This document shows, piece by piece, positions 1 through 13,800 of a stretch of DNA of 64,000 nt; position 1 is the stretch's first letter; every line of letters begins with the position of its first letter. Below the pieces are notes generated by a model. The model was not told the DNA's origin. It was given only the letters and a program-made list of their open reading frames with translations, and did not search any database. Source of the stretch: Dallia pectoralis (Eukaryota; Chordata; Actinopteri; Esociformes; Umbridae). The stretch is from the NCBI GenBank assembly GCA_029465975.1, contig CM055755.1, positions 5,217,138 through 5,281,137 of the forward strand, in the 5' to 3' direction. The translations under genes and the position numbers were made by a program.

Positions 1-79
1 GAGTCCTTAGTGCTGCTGCCCATACTGACCACTAGCGCTGTCAGAGAGTACAGATGCCATTGGAATATCCATGGAATAC

Positions 80-220
80 CTGAATGCCTACTGAGGCACT
101 GTCCTGACTGTGTGTCAAACTCCTCCCCCTCTCGTGGACACTCGCAGGTGAAGGAACCATCAGCGTTTTCGCAGCGCGCCGTTCCGCACACTCCCTGCAT
201 GGTCACACACTCGTTTTCGT
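80..220 (-). CDS. ltbp4: ltbp4 exon 30: cbEGF 18, last exon inside the window
   Basis: Encodes DENECVTMQGVCGTARC, CENADGSFTCECPREGEEF and QCL. It corresponds to the human module before the third TB module (QGVCGAALCENVEGSF). Two donors fit phase 1: GTATTC (exon end 80) and GTAGGC (exon end 92). I list the longer one. The gene continues beyond base 1. Confidence 0.85.
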
Positions 221-3200
221 CTGGAGGAAAACAGAGGCAAAGAGATCAGATCAGAGTGCAGATGGAGCAGAGACCCGCGGCCCGTCCACGTTGGTACCCC
301 CGTCTGCGCCAACACGTACCCACGCACGCCTTCCCATCACCGGTGGCTGTGTAGCCTCGGTCACACATACACTGGAACGTGCCAATCAGGTTCTGGCAGT
401 AGGCGTTCTCTCCGCACACCGTCTCGTTGGCACACTCGTTTATATCTGTCGGTACATTCGTAGAGGAGTGAAATGGAGACTGACGATGACCCTTTTCTCC
501 GTTAAAAGTAGGAGACACAGTTTTCATTTTTTTTTACGAAAAGGAAAAACAACTCTTTTGTCGTTAACGTCTGTAAATATATTTGTCCTTTACACATTTA
601 ATCAAATATACTAGAATCCCATTTACTTCTGAGCAGTTCCAGCAGCCATACCAGAAGCAATACCAGCAGCCATACCAGAAGCAATACCAGAAGCAGTTCT
701 AAAGCAAGAGTTATAAAGTAAATCACTGGCTCCTGCTTGGGTCACAGATGTGTCTCTTGGCAAGGAAGGGCCAATAGCACTTTTTTGAATTAGCATTTGT
801 GCACTGATAGCCTCCAGCCTAACACATCAATCAAACCATACTGCCATGACGAATATCCCCTTAAGCCCCGCCCTCAGCCTGGATCCCACATCTGTGTCCA
901 ACCTGCCGACCATTCCGGAAAATACCAGTGTGGCTAAAGTAAAGGACAGTACAGTGAAAAAGGAGTCTGATCTCGATTGAGTTCCTCTGAGGCGTTCAGT
1001 GACGTACAAACAGATCTTTTTTTATAATGTATAACGAAGTGGCATTTCTGAAGGCACGGAACTGACCGACACATTCTCCGGTCCGAGTGACTCTGTATCC
1101 CGGCTCACAGGACGTAAAACAGCGGTAGGAGCCGATGGTGTTCTCGCAACGCTGTGACACACACACTGCTCCCTCGGAGTCCACGCACTCATCGACATCT
1201 GAGAGGGATATGGGCGAAACGTCACACACACACACACACACACACAAACACGCACACTTAATTCAGAACTTCCAAAGATCGGTTTGAAAGACGTCAGGTA
1301 TTGGTCGATAGAGGGACACAGAGAGACTCCACTATAAACACACATTTCAAATGGTCAGAGGGACAGACAGTATCATTTAGGCGTTCAGTTACCCAGACAC
1401 GCCGTCTTCTCTGGGTTGGTGGTAAAGCCCACCTGGCATTGGCACTGGTAGGACCCCTCTGTGTTGACACAGCGCCCGTCCTGACACATCTCCTGGCCAC
1501 GCCGGGCACATTCATCCACATCTGGCAACAAAACACAGTTAAATGGCAGAGGCCTGTGCCAGTCGGAGTGCCCGTGATCCCCAGTGTCAAGCTGAGCCAA
1601 GAGACCCGTATGCTAATGCACATGTCACTTTATGGTCATTCACTGTGTGCTGATATATGCGCTGTGTGTAAATTAGCATACAAGTAAAGTCAAAGGCTGT
1701 GTGTGTGTGTGTGTGTGTGCGTGGTCTATCTGTGTGTGGTTGTGTGTGAGGTGTGTGTGTGTGCATGAGGTGTGTGTGGGAGGTGTGTGTCTGTGTGTGT
1801 CTGTGTGTGTGTGTGTGTCTTTGTGTGTCTGTGTGAGGTGTGTGTGTAGGGGATGGTGTTGACGCCTCACCCAGACAGGAGCTTCCATTACTGCTGGTGG
1901 TGTAACCTTGTGAACACACACACTGATACGAGCCCACTGTGTTCACACACTCTCCATTAGGGAAGCAGAAGTCCCCTTCCATACACTCGTTGATGTCTAT
2001 GGAGATGCGAGACATCCATGTTACAGTATCACCTCTACATGACCTCTACATCATCATCATCATCCTCATCATTACTGACCTCTACATCATCATTACTGAC
2101 CTCTACATCATCGGTACTGACCTCTACATCATCCTCATCATTACTGACCTCTACATCATCATCATCATCGGTACTGACCTCTACATTGGCGTCCCAGGTG
2201 GCTGGTCCTGTATCCCAGTTTGCAGTCACAGTGGTATGATCCATCTGTGTTTACACACATCCGGTCTCTACCACAGGTGCCAGGGATCTGGCATTCATCT
2301 ATATCTGAGGGGGTGTCGTGGGTGGAGGGGTGGGGGCCGGTGGGGCAGAGGTGGTGTTTACATATAACATATACTCTCCATTTGTACGGACTTAACTGTC
2401 ACATCCAACAATGTATTCTATTTCTGAGAACAGTGCTAGCTCAGGTGGAAATGTGACATGTTTACAGCTCAGGTGGAAATGTGACATGTTTTTTTCTAAT
2501 ACAGGTCATACAGTCTTATAATACAGGTCATACAGCCTTATAATACAGGTCATACAGCCTTATAATACAGGTCATACAGTCTAATAATACAGGTCATACA
2601 GTCTAATAATACAGGTCATACAGCCTAATAATACAGGTCATACAGCCTTATAATACAGGTCATACAGCCTAATAATACAGGTCATACAGCCTTATAATAC
2701 AGGTCATACAGTCTTATAATACAGGTCATACAGTCTTATAATACAGGTCATACAGTCTAATAATACAGGTCATACAGCCTTATAATACAGGTCATACAGC
2801 CTAATAATACAGGTCATACAGCCTTATAATACAGGTCATACAGTCTAATAATACAGGTCATACAGTCTTATAATACAGGTCATACAGCCTTATAATACAG
2901 GTCATACAGCCTTATAATACAGGTCATACAGCCTTATAATACAGGTCATACAGCCTTATAATACAGGTCATACAGCCTTATAATACAGGTCATACAGTCT
3001 AATAATACAGGTCATACAGCCTAATAATACAGGTCATACAGCCTAATAATACAGGTCATACAGTCTTATAATACAGGTCATACAGCCTAATAATACAGGT
3101 CATACAGCCTAATAATACAGGTCATACAGTCTAATAATACAGGTCATACAGTCTAATAATACAGGTCATACAGTCTAATAATACAGGTCATACAGCCTAA

Positions 3201-6200
3201 TAATACAGGTCATACAGTCTAATAATACAGGTCATACAGCCTTATAATACAGGTCATACAGTCTAATAATACAGGTTATACAGTCTAATAATACAGGTCA
3301 TACAGTCTAATAATACAGGTCATACAGCCTAATAATACAGGTCATACAGCCTTATAATACAGGCCATACAGCCTTATAATACAGGTCATACAGCCTTATA
3401 ATACAGGTCATACAGTCTAATAATACAGGTCATACAGCCTTATAATACAGGTCATACAGCCTTACAATACAGGTCATACAGTCTAATAATACAGGTCATA
3501 CAGTCTAATAATACAGGTCATACAGCCTAATAATACAGGTCATACAGCCTTATAATACAGGTCATACAGCCTTATAATACAGGTCATACAGCCTAATAAT
3601 ACAGGTCATACAGCCTTATAATACAGGTCATACAGCCTAATAATACAGGTCATACAGCCTAATAATACAGGTCATACAGTCTAATAATACAGGTCATACA
3701 GTCTTCTAATACAGGTCATACAGCCTTATAATACAGGTCATACAGCCTTATAATACAGGTCATACAGCCTTATAATACAGGTCATACAGCCTAATAATAC
3801 AGGTCATACAGTCTAATAATACAGGTCATACAGTCTAATAATACAGGTCATACAGCCTAATAATACAGGTCATACAGTCTAATAATACAGGTCATACAGT
3901 CTTCTAATACAGGTCATACAGCCTTATAATACAGGTCATACAGCCTTATAATACAGGTCATACAGCCTTATAATACAGGTCATACAGCCTTCTAATACAG
4001 GTCATACAGCCTAATAATACAGGTCATACAGCCTAATAATACAGGTCATACAGCCTTATAATACAGGTCATACAGCCTTATAATACAGGTCATACAGCCT
4101 TATAATACAGGTCATACAGCCTTATAATACAGGTCATACAGCCTTCTAATACAGGTCATACAGCCTTATAATACAGGTCATACAGCCTTATAATACAGGT
4201 CATACAGCCTAATAATACAGGTCATACAGTCTAATAATACAGGTCATACAGTCTTCTAATACAGGTCATACAGCCTTATAATACAGGTCATACAGCCTAA
4301 TAATACAGGTCATACAGTCTAATAATACAGGTCATACAGCCTAATAATACAGGTCATACAGCCTAATAATACAGGTCATACAGTCTAATAATACAGGTCA
4401 TACAGTCTTCTAATACAGGTCATACAGCCTTATAATACAGGTCATACAGCCTAATAATACAGGTCATACAGTCTAATAATACAGGTCATACAGTCTAATA
4501 ATACAGGTCATACAGTCTAATAATACAGGTCATACAGCCTAATAATACAGGTCATACAGTCTAATAATACAGGTCATACAGCCTTATAATACAGGTCATA
4601 CAGCCTAATAATACAGGTCATACAGCCTTACCAATACAGACGCTGTCCTGCAGTTTGAACCCGGATCTACACACACATTGGTAGCTCCCGGGAGTGTTTT
4701 CACAGCGACCATTGGAACAGGGAACGGGGGTCTGGCGACACTCATCGATATCTGTCAAACGGCCAACAACCGTACGTCCACAGTAATTATCATGGCATAT
4801 TAAAATACGGACCTGGATGGAAGCCGTATGATAAACCCTGAACAGTAATAAACACAGAGAAACAGATCCAGATTCAGTTTTACCGTGACACCCTCCGCGT
4901 CCACCCTCAAAGCCGGCCAGGCAGGACACGCATCTAAAAGAGCCCTCGGAGTTGACACACTGCTGACCCGGACACAGCTGTGGGTCCTCACACTCGTTCA
5001 CATCTGAAACGACCCACGGGTCAGCGCAGTATTAGCGACAGCACACGGTCGAAGACAGTGGAAACGCTCACGTTCGCCGACAACAATAGTTCTACATTCG
5101 ACCGCTCTACGAGTTGCTGTTCACGTTCTGTAGTACCTGTGCAAATGTCTCCCTTTAGTCTGAAACCGGATGTGCACGTGCACTTGTATCCACCGGGCGT
5201 GTTCTCACAATGTCCGTTGAGACAGACCGACGGTCTCCGGAGGCACTCGTCCACATCTGCGAATGAGAGCAGTTGAAGAACGTGTGCCATTGCCTGTGAT
5301 TGGTCAATTAATCACTCAATCGTTTTACATCGACAGTTATCACAAGCTGCTTTTACAAACACACAGCATGACACACGACAGAGCACGCGTCAACAAGTCG
5401 AACTCCCTGATGGATTTAATTTAGGAAGAAACCTAGAGAGGAACCTGGCTCTGAGGGTCGGCCAGTCCTCTTTTGGCTGTGCTGAGTGTACTTTCAGTAG
5501 ATAAATAATTATCAAATGCATTTACGTTATGTACAGAGTCACACCTGTCCACCCGGATTCGGTCTACCTGTGCACTGTCTGTTGACCAGCCCGAAGCCCC
5601 GGCGGCAGGACACACACTTATAAGAACCGCCGGTGTTGACACATTCCTGACCGGGACACTGGGATGGGTCGGCACACTCGTCCACGTCGGCGCAGACGTC
5701 GCCCCGCAGCCGGTACCCGGTGAGACACACGCAGCTGTAGCTGCCCTGGCTGTTTTCACAGTGACCGTGGATGCAGGGCCCAGGGATCTGGGCACACTCG
5801 TCCACATCTGAAAACAGCCACACGGGGAGAACAGTGAGGCACGGTGGGCTGATGGATGGAGGATTAATGGATGACGGATGGATGATAAATGGATGAGGGA
5901 TGGATGATTCATGGATGAGGGATAGATGATTAATGGATGAGGGATGGATGATTCATGGATGAGGGATAGATGATTAATGGATGAGGGATGGATGAGGAAT
6001 GGATGATTAATGGATGAGGGGTGGATGATTAATGGATGAGGGATGGATGATTCATGGATGAGGAATGGATGATTCATGGATGATTAATGGATGAGGGATG
6101 GATGATTAATGGATGAGGGATGGATGATTAATGGATGAGGGATAGATGATTAATGGATGATTCATGGATGAGGGATGGATGATTCATGGATGAGGGATGG

Positions 6201-9200
6201 ATGATTCATGGATCAGGGATGGATGATTAATGGATGATTCATGGATGATTAATGGATGAGGGATAGATGATTAATGGATGATTCATGGATGAGGGATGGA
6301 TGATTCATGGATGAGGGATGGATGATTAATGGATGAGGGATGGATGATTCATGGATGAGGGATAGATGATTCATGGATGATTAATGGATGAGGGATGGAT
6401 GATTAATGGATGAGGGATGGATGAGGGATGGATGATTCATAGATGAGGGATGGATGATTCATGGATAATTAATGGACGAGGGATGGATGATTCATGGATG
6501 AGGGATGGATGATTAATAGATGAGGGATGGATGATTAATGGATGAGGGATGGATGATTAATGGATGAGGAATGGATGATTAATGGATGAGGGATGGATGA
6601 TTCATAGATGAGGGATGGATGATTCATGGATCAGGGATGGATGATTCATGGATGAGGGATGGATGATTCATAGATGAGGGATGGATGATTCATAGATGAG
6701 GGATGGATGATTCATAGATGAGGGATGGATGATTCATGGATCAGGGATGGATGATTAATGGATGATTAATGGATGATTCATGGATGATTCATGGATGAGG
6801 GATGGATGACACTAGGAAACACTAGAAGTCCAAAGGTACACATGAGAACACAGGGACAGTGTGTTGTTACCGGAACACTTTCGATTGACCACAGAGAAAC
6901 CGGACGGGCAGGACGCACACTTGTACGAGCCCTGGGTGTTGGTACAGGCCTGACCGGGACACCTCGACGGGTCCTCGCACTCGTCCACATCTGAAACACA
7001 CAGAGACGACTCATTTCCTGTCCAGGACGAGACATTCAGAAGACTGATTATGCGGTGATTTACGCGGTGATTCAGGTCATGTCTCTAACCTGCGCAGGAT
7101 CGTCCCTGGTGTTTGTATCCGGCTGGACACACACACCTGTAGCTGCCCGGAGTGTTCTCACAACGGCCATTGGCACAGGGACCGGGGTTTTGACGGCACT
7201 CATCGATATCTGCGTGGGATCAAACAACATGCAGTATCCTTCACTACACACTGTCGTGGTCAGGGGATGCTGGGTAATATGTCAGCACGGTTAACCATTG
7301 GTTCTGGCACTGCGTCGGAATAAGGAACGGTACCAGAACATTGTTCGTTGAGAAGTCCAAAGCCAGGCTGGCAGGACGTGCATCTGTATGACCCTGGGGA
7401 GTTGACGCAGACTTGACTCGGGCACCTCAACGGGTCACCACACTCGTTAATGTCTGAGGACAGGAAGACAACGAATTGTTTGACTTCACAGACGTGACAC
7501 ATTTGGCGTGCGAAAAGACACTTTGGCCACATACTGTAGCCACATACTGTAGCCACATACTGTAGCCATATCCTGTAGCCATATCCTGTAGCCACATTCT
7601 GTAGCCATATCCTGTAGCCATATCCTGTAGCCATATCCTGTATTAATAGCTTTTGTACAATAGATGGTGACGGCTGCATTACCTGTACATGTGTTTTCCT
7701 CTAGTTTATAGCCAGTGCGGCAGACACACCTAAAGCTCCCAGGGCTGTTCTCACAGAGGCTGTTGTAACAAGGGCTCGGAAACTGGCGACACTCGTCCAC
7801 ATCTGTGTGGCGAAAAGTCAAAGACGTGGCAGCCGTCTGTCATGTGGCGTCGGGCGCGAAACAACGGCCTTCCTAATATTCATCCAACTAATAACAACTC
7901 TGAGTTATTGTGACGGCGTCACTAGCGGTGCGCAATGGAGAAACACTGTGTTGAGACAGGGTACCCTCTCACCTTGACACTGTGTCTGCTGGAAGTTGGC
8001 CCTGTAGCCAGCCGAACACACACACCTGTAGCTGCCCGCGGTGTTCTCACACACCCCGTCGGAACAGGGCGTCCGCAAACACTCGTCCACATCTACACAC
8101 GGATAAAAACAGGATTGAAGGATTGTCCCGGAACAGGTCTGGAGTCAGAAAGGAGTTTGATACTATAACCAGGCCGTTTTCTACATGAACTAAGTCTAAT
8201 AAAAGTAGGTATTCTGAGACTTGGGACTGGGCAGTACCTTTACATCTGGCAGACTGAGGTCCTGACTGGTACTATTTCAGAAACTTGAGACTGGGCGGTA
8301 CCTTTACAGCTGGTAGACTGAGGTCCTGACTGGTACTATTCTGAAACTTGAGACTGGGCAGTACCTTTACAGCTGGCAGACTGAGGTCCTGGCTGGTACT
8401 ATTTCTGAGACTTGAGACTGGGCAGTACCTTTACAGCTGGCAGACTGAGGTCCTGGCTGGTAACCTGAAGGGCAGGTGCACCTGTAGCCCCCATCCGTGT
8501 TCTGGCATCGTCCGCTGCCGCAGGGCGGGACAGGAGTCCTACACTCGTCTACGTCTGCAGGAACGGAGGTTGACAGAAAAATGTGTGGTGGGTGAGTGGA
8601 TGAGCAGTGATCACAGAGTAGCTGTGATCAAGTTGTAACCAGCCCGAGACTCATCCATAATAAGTCATCCATAATAAATGACTATCGCATGTTCATTGAC
8701 CGTACATATTAAATACAGCTGAGGCCCCATACATCATCATTGGTGTATGTGTGTGTGGTTTTGAAGTCATATATCAGACGATGAAGACGATGGTCACCTT
8801 GACACTGTGTCTGCAGAGCGTTGAGTCTGTATCCCTGGTTACAGACACAGGTGTGTCTCCCCGCAGGCAGATCCACACAACGGCCCTGGCCACACACCTG
8901 GGGCCTGGCGTCACACACACCCCGGACTGGACGCCAAAACAGAGACAGAGACGGACAGTCAGCGTTCCTGTCACTTACGAGAAGGGAGATGAAGTAGTGA
9001 CATCGGGGGGGATGGGGGGGTTCTGCCCTCCCTCTGCAGCCGTTAGAGGTTGTTTATGGGGGGAGTACGGTGAGGAATGGTGTTGGGGCGTATCTCATTT
9101 GGCTGCCTGCACTCTGTTTACATAGGAGAGTTGACCAATCCAGCGTGAGCTCATCTCCTTCCAGCTCACATATTTCTCTCGTTAGGGGGAGTTGTGTTGC

Positions 9201-10785
9201 CTCAGAACTGACTTGTTATACGGATGCGAGCGGAAAGTGCTGGCCGTCAGGTTACCGCACAAACTGTAAACAGGCAGCCTTTTGATGACCTTAACTTGAG
9301 GGTCAAACCTGCCAACATGCGATAAAAGAGCAGCTTGTGGTAAAAGCATTTGGCTCACATTAGAGTAACAAACGAACCATTGTGCCCATCTGGTTGCAGC
9401 TTCCATCGTGGGCCAAAGCTCGTGTATATGGTCTGTGTGACTCTTTAAACCTCTCTTTGTAGAGATAAAAGAAAATATATAAAACGGTTTTGATGTGGGT
9501 ATGCGATATGTGTGCGTGTGTGTAGCACTGACGAGGGCTGATTAAGTACTCCAGAAAGAAACTAAGACTTGAGCTGAAAACACATTTCATGTCTCTGTGT
9601 GTGGATAGAAAAAGACCTACACTAAAAGAGCATTAACTTCTATAAACTCCTAATTGAAAGCAGTAGTCTGTTCCATTTCAACTTTGACCTCTTGCTTTTA
9701 AGTGCGGTCACATAAAATGAGAACAGAACACACACAGAGAGACCGGGAGTGATAAAGCAATAAAACAACACTGAGCAGTTCACCCTGCAGATGGATATTT
9801 GGAGTAGAACACCCAGAAGTCCAGGAGAAGATGTTTGGTTGAAACCAGAATTATCTGCAGTTCACCAAACTTTATAGCATTCACACCCGATCATGAGGAA
9901 ATCCTTGTCGGTTGTGTGGAACAGTACCAGAGACCTACCTGGTCTGGAGATGGGTGTTCGGGCCGTGACTGGCAAGGGAAAAGGCAGGGCGGGTCTCACT
10001 GGAGATATCGGGCCAACCGGTGTCCGGTTGGTGTGGTTACGGGTCCGAACTGGACAAACCAATAGAGGACATACGTCAAATTTTACTGACGATATCTATT
10101 AGAATTAGAGTGTTTGCTTGCGTGTCATTACAAAAAACGCTTGTCTGCAGTCTTGTCTCACAGACAAAAACATTTGAAAAAAACACACTGCTGTCATAAA
10201 CAATCAGCATCATCGGGAAACATCAGTTTACGAGTGAAGCGAAGTCCTGTCACCTGGTTCGTACAGTTGCCATGACGATGCCGTTCCAGACATTACTGAA
10301 TGTGTGCGAGTCGTGTGTTGGTCCTCTACTCACGCGGAGGTGCTACGCTGGCCGGGTTGTGGGCTCCGCTCTCGGGGGGCTGCTGGTGTCTGGGCTGGTT
10401 GGTGTGTTGAGGAGCGCTGCCTGGGCGCTGATCCGGAGACAGCGGGGTGCTTTGGGACACAACAGGGGGGCCCCCAGTACCGAGCTGCTCCGACACCCTT
10501 TGGTTGAACTTCACGGCTGAGGCAGAATAGTGGTAGCCGGGTCCGGCTGGGCAGGACTCCTTAAAGGCAACTGACAAACCGCGGGAATCACAGACATCCA
10601 GTCAGTACAGCCATTACAATTCCTCTGGTGTCTTCAGGTGTTAGCATGTCTTCTGAACGAGCGAACGGTGAGCGCTTATCGATCGTGGCAAACGCGTCGA
10701 AACTGAAGATACAGAAATCAATGTGTCGTCTGATTTCAATAATCAAGGATCAGGTTTTTGTTTTGAACACCAACAAGCGTATTTC

Positions 10786-10836
<51 letters not shown>

Positions 10837-13800
10837 CGCGTGTGTCAAAATGAGACAGAAGACGTGTTGCAGTGGCCTGCTATTGCTTCACGGGCGTATC
10901 ATTAGAATGACCGGCATGTGCATCTGTTGGCAGCTCTGTGGAGAATTGGTGTGTGTATCTAGCTCTTATGTGTATTAACATTTGATATAGTGAGTGTAGC
11001 CGTTAAACGTCCAGCCGGTCGGCAGTGTGTGTGTGTGTGCTGTCGGCATTCCAGTCAGTCACATCACTCACTGATAGTGACGGACAGGGAGAATTCAGTC
11101 GTTTCCCCGGAGCGCTTTGGCTTTTTTATGGGGTGGTGATAACTACGCTTGGTGAGTGACTGTCATCGGTATGATCCGAGATCCGCTGGTATAAGCTCCA
11201 GGTGGGGATGTTTCGAAAACCACACGGTCACATATAAACTCTATAAATTCAAGACCTTTGACAGAACTGGCATGTTGTGACACCGAGTTAAACTGGGTCC
11301 AATATATGTCCTGTGGAAGAGGCTACAGTCACACTACCACTCTGTGAAAACTGTGACATTGGCCCGAGTCAGAACAGGGGTGCTCACCTGAGCCAAAGTA
11401 GGGGCACCTCTCACAGCTCTTGCCCCAGGCCTTGCCCACTCGGCTGCAGCAGCAGATCTGCTTGGTGATGTTCCTTAAGATGGGAACCGAGCAACTTCCA
11501 GCCCCGGGGCCGGAGTTCAATATGCGGTAGCACTGTTCCTTATCCTCGGAGATCACCTCATGGGCTGAAAGAGGAAGACTGGATCAGACCATGCTGATCG
11601 GGTCGCGGTGGAGCGAGGAGGGCCGTATAATGATATAGTCAACTAGACACAGACACACAGCCTTGCAGACACAGAGCCTTACAGACACACAGAGCCTTAC
11701 ATACACACAGATACACACAGACACAGAGCCTTACAGACACACAGATACACACAGACACAGAGCCTTACAGACACACAGACACAGAGCCTTACAGACACAC
11801 AGCATAAAGACACACAGCATACAGACACACAGCCCCACAGCACACAGCCCCACAGCATACAGACACACAGCATACAGCCCCACAGCATACAGACACACAG
11901 CATACAGAAACGCAACATGCAGACACACAGCCCCACAGACACACAGCATACAGACACACAGCTATGCAGACACACAGCTATGCAGACACAGCTTCATGTT
12001 GCAAAAGACACCTTACCAACAAACATCAAAATGCAGACCCAACACATGCTGGTCAAAACTCTGTGTTGCTTCTGGTACTTTGTTTTTGGAAAACAAAATG
12101 TACTCTGTTGGGTTTAGCCAGATTTATTCTTTTTTTTTTTAAACTGCCATTTTCACTTTGTACGCGGGCAAAAAAACGAAATGTCTGAATTTATCGCCGT
12201 CAACCCCTTGATTCAGAGAGTAGGAAAACAGCACAGCTAAAAGCATTCCCAACAACCTAATTTCAGCAACACATGATTTATAGATGACATGGCGTGCAGC
12301 AGTCACCAATGCAACACACACATACACACACACACAAACTCACACACACTCAAACAGGCAGTTGGTTTTAGTTAGAGCCGAGAGCTGGGGAGAAATGAAG
12401 TGAGACATGAGCCAAGACAAACCATACGAGACACACAGGCAACACATAGGATTCGCGGGCCGACCCGCCATTCAAGAAGCGCAGTCCATTTGAACGCTGG
12501 TTAGAAAGTGCAAGAACAAAGTGTCACAGAACTCCAGAATCTGTCACTTCATGTTAACGACGTGCAAATACATGTGCATGTTTATAGGATGAAATAACTC
12601 ACACGTAATATAATTGCAAAAATGTTCAGCCTGACTGATTAATGAATAAAAGAGATTTATTGGAAACAGATTTTGTCCAACTGGCTGATATCTAACACCA
12701 GCAAACAAATTGAATTTCCCTCTGTACATTCATGCAACTGCTCAGCAGGTTTCTGTATAATGTGTGCCACTGCTCAGCAGGTTTCTGTATAATGTTTGCC
12801 ACTGCTCAGCAGGTTTCTGTATAATGTGTGCCACTGCCCAGCAGGTTTCTGTATAATGTTTGTCACTGCTCAGCAGGTTTCTGTATAATGTTTGCCACTG
12901 CCCAGCAGGTTTCTGTATAATGTGTGTCACTGCCCAGCAGGTTTCTGTATAATGTTTGCCACTGCCCAGCAGGTTTCTGTATAATGTTTGCCACTGCTCA
13001 GCAGGTTTCTGTATAATGTTTGCCACTGCTCAGCAGGTTTCTGTATAATGTGTGTCACTGCTCAGCAGGTTTCTGTATAATGTTTGCCACTGCTCAGCAG
13101 GTTTCTGTATAATGTGTGTCACTGCCCAGCAGGTTTCTGTATAATGTTTGCCACTGCTCAGCAGGTTTCTGTATAATGTTTGCCACTGCCCAGCAGGTTT
13201 CTGTATAATGTGTGTCACTGCCCAGCAGGTTTCTGTATAATGTTTGCCACTGCTCAGCAGGTTTCTGTATAATGTTTGCCACTGCTCAGCAGGTTTCTGT
13301 ATAATGTGTGTCACTGCTCAGCAGGTTTCTGTATAATGTTTGTCACTGCTCAGTAGGTTTCTGTATAATGTGTGTCACTGCTCAGCAGGTTTCTGTATAA
13401 TGTGTGTCACTGCCCAGCAGGTTTCTGTATAATGTTTGCCACTGCCCAGCAGGTTTCTGTATAATGTGTGTCACTGCCCAGCAGGTTTCTGTATAATGTG
13501 TGTCACTGCCCAGCAGGTTTCTGTATAATGTTTGCCACTGCCCAGCCCCACAGCATTCTGGCCATGCATTATTCCAGCTCATTCCAGCTCATTCCAGAGC
13601 CCCAGGGGACAGCCAGTACGCCTATCCTCCCCTTCAGGTGAACCGTCCTGCTGGTTACTTACAGATACAGATCCCATGAGAGGAGTCCAGTATGTAACCC
13701 TGTCTGCAGGCACAACTGTAGCTCCCCAGAGTGTTCACGCACTTCCCATGTTCACAGAAGCCAGGCTGCAAACACTCATTAACATCTAGGAAGGGAAATA

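Noticed and set aside
2035..2244. Asp/Val-rich minus-strand frame running through exon 25
   Set aside because: It is out of frame with the EGF module and exists only because the repeat lacks stops in that frame. The EGF frame hits a stop after the donor.
2498..4631. CRISPR-like regular repeat array
   Set aside because: Direct 22-bp tandem copies without unique spacers, inside a vertebrate intron next to an exon donor. This is a minisatellite.
12742..13582. Repeated peptide frames with NLL..HYTETC
   Set aside because: The 33-bp array period keeps frames open. Intronic and without splice or conservation evidence.
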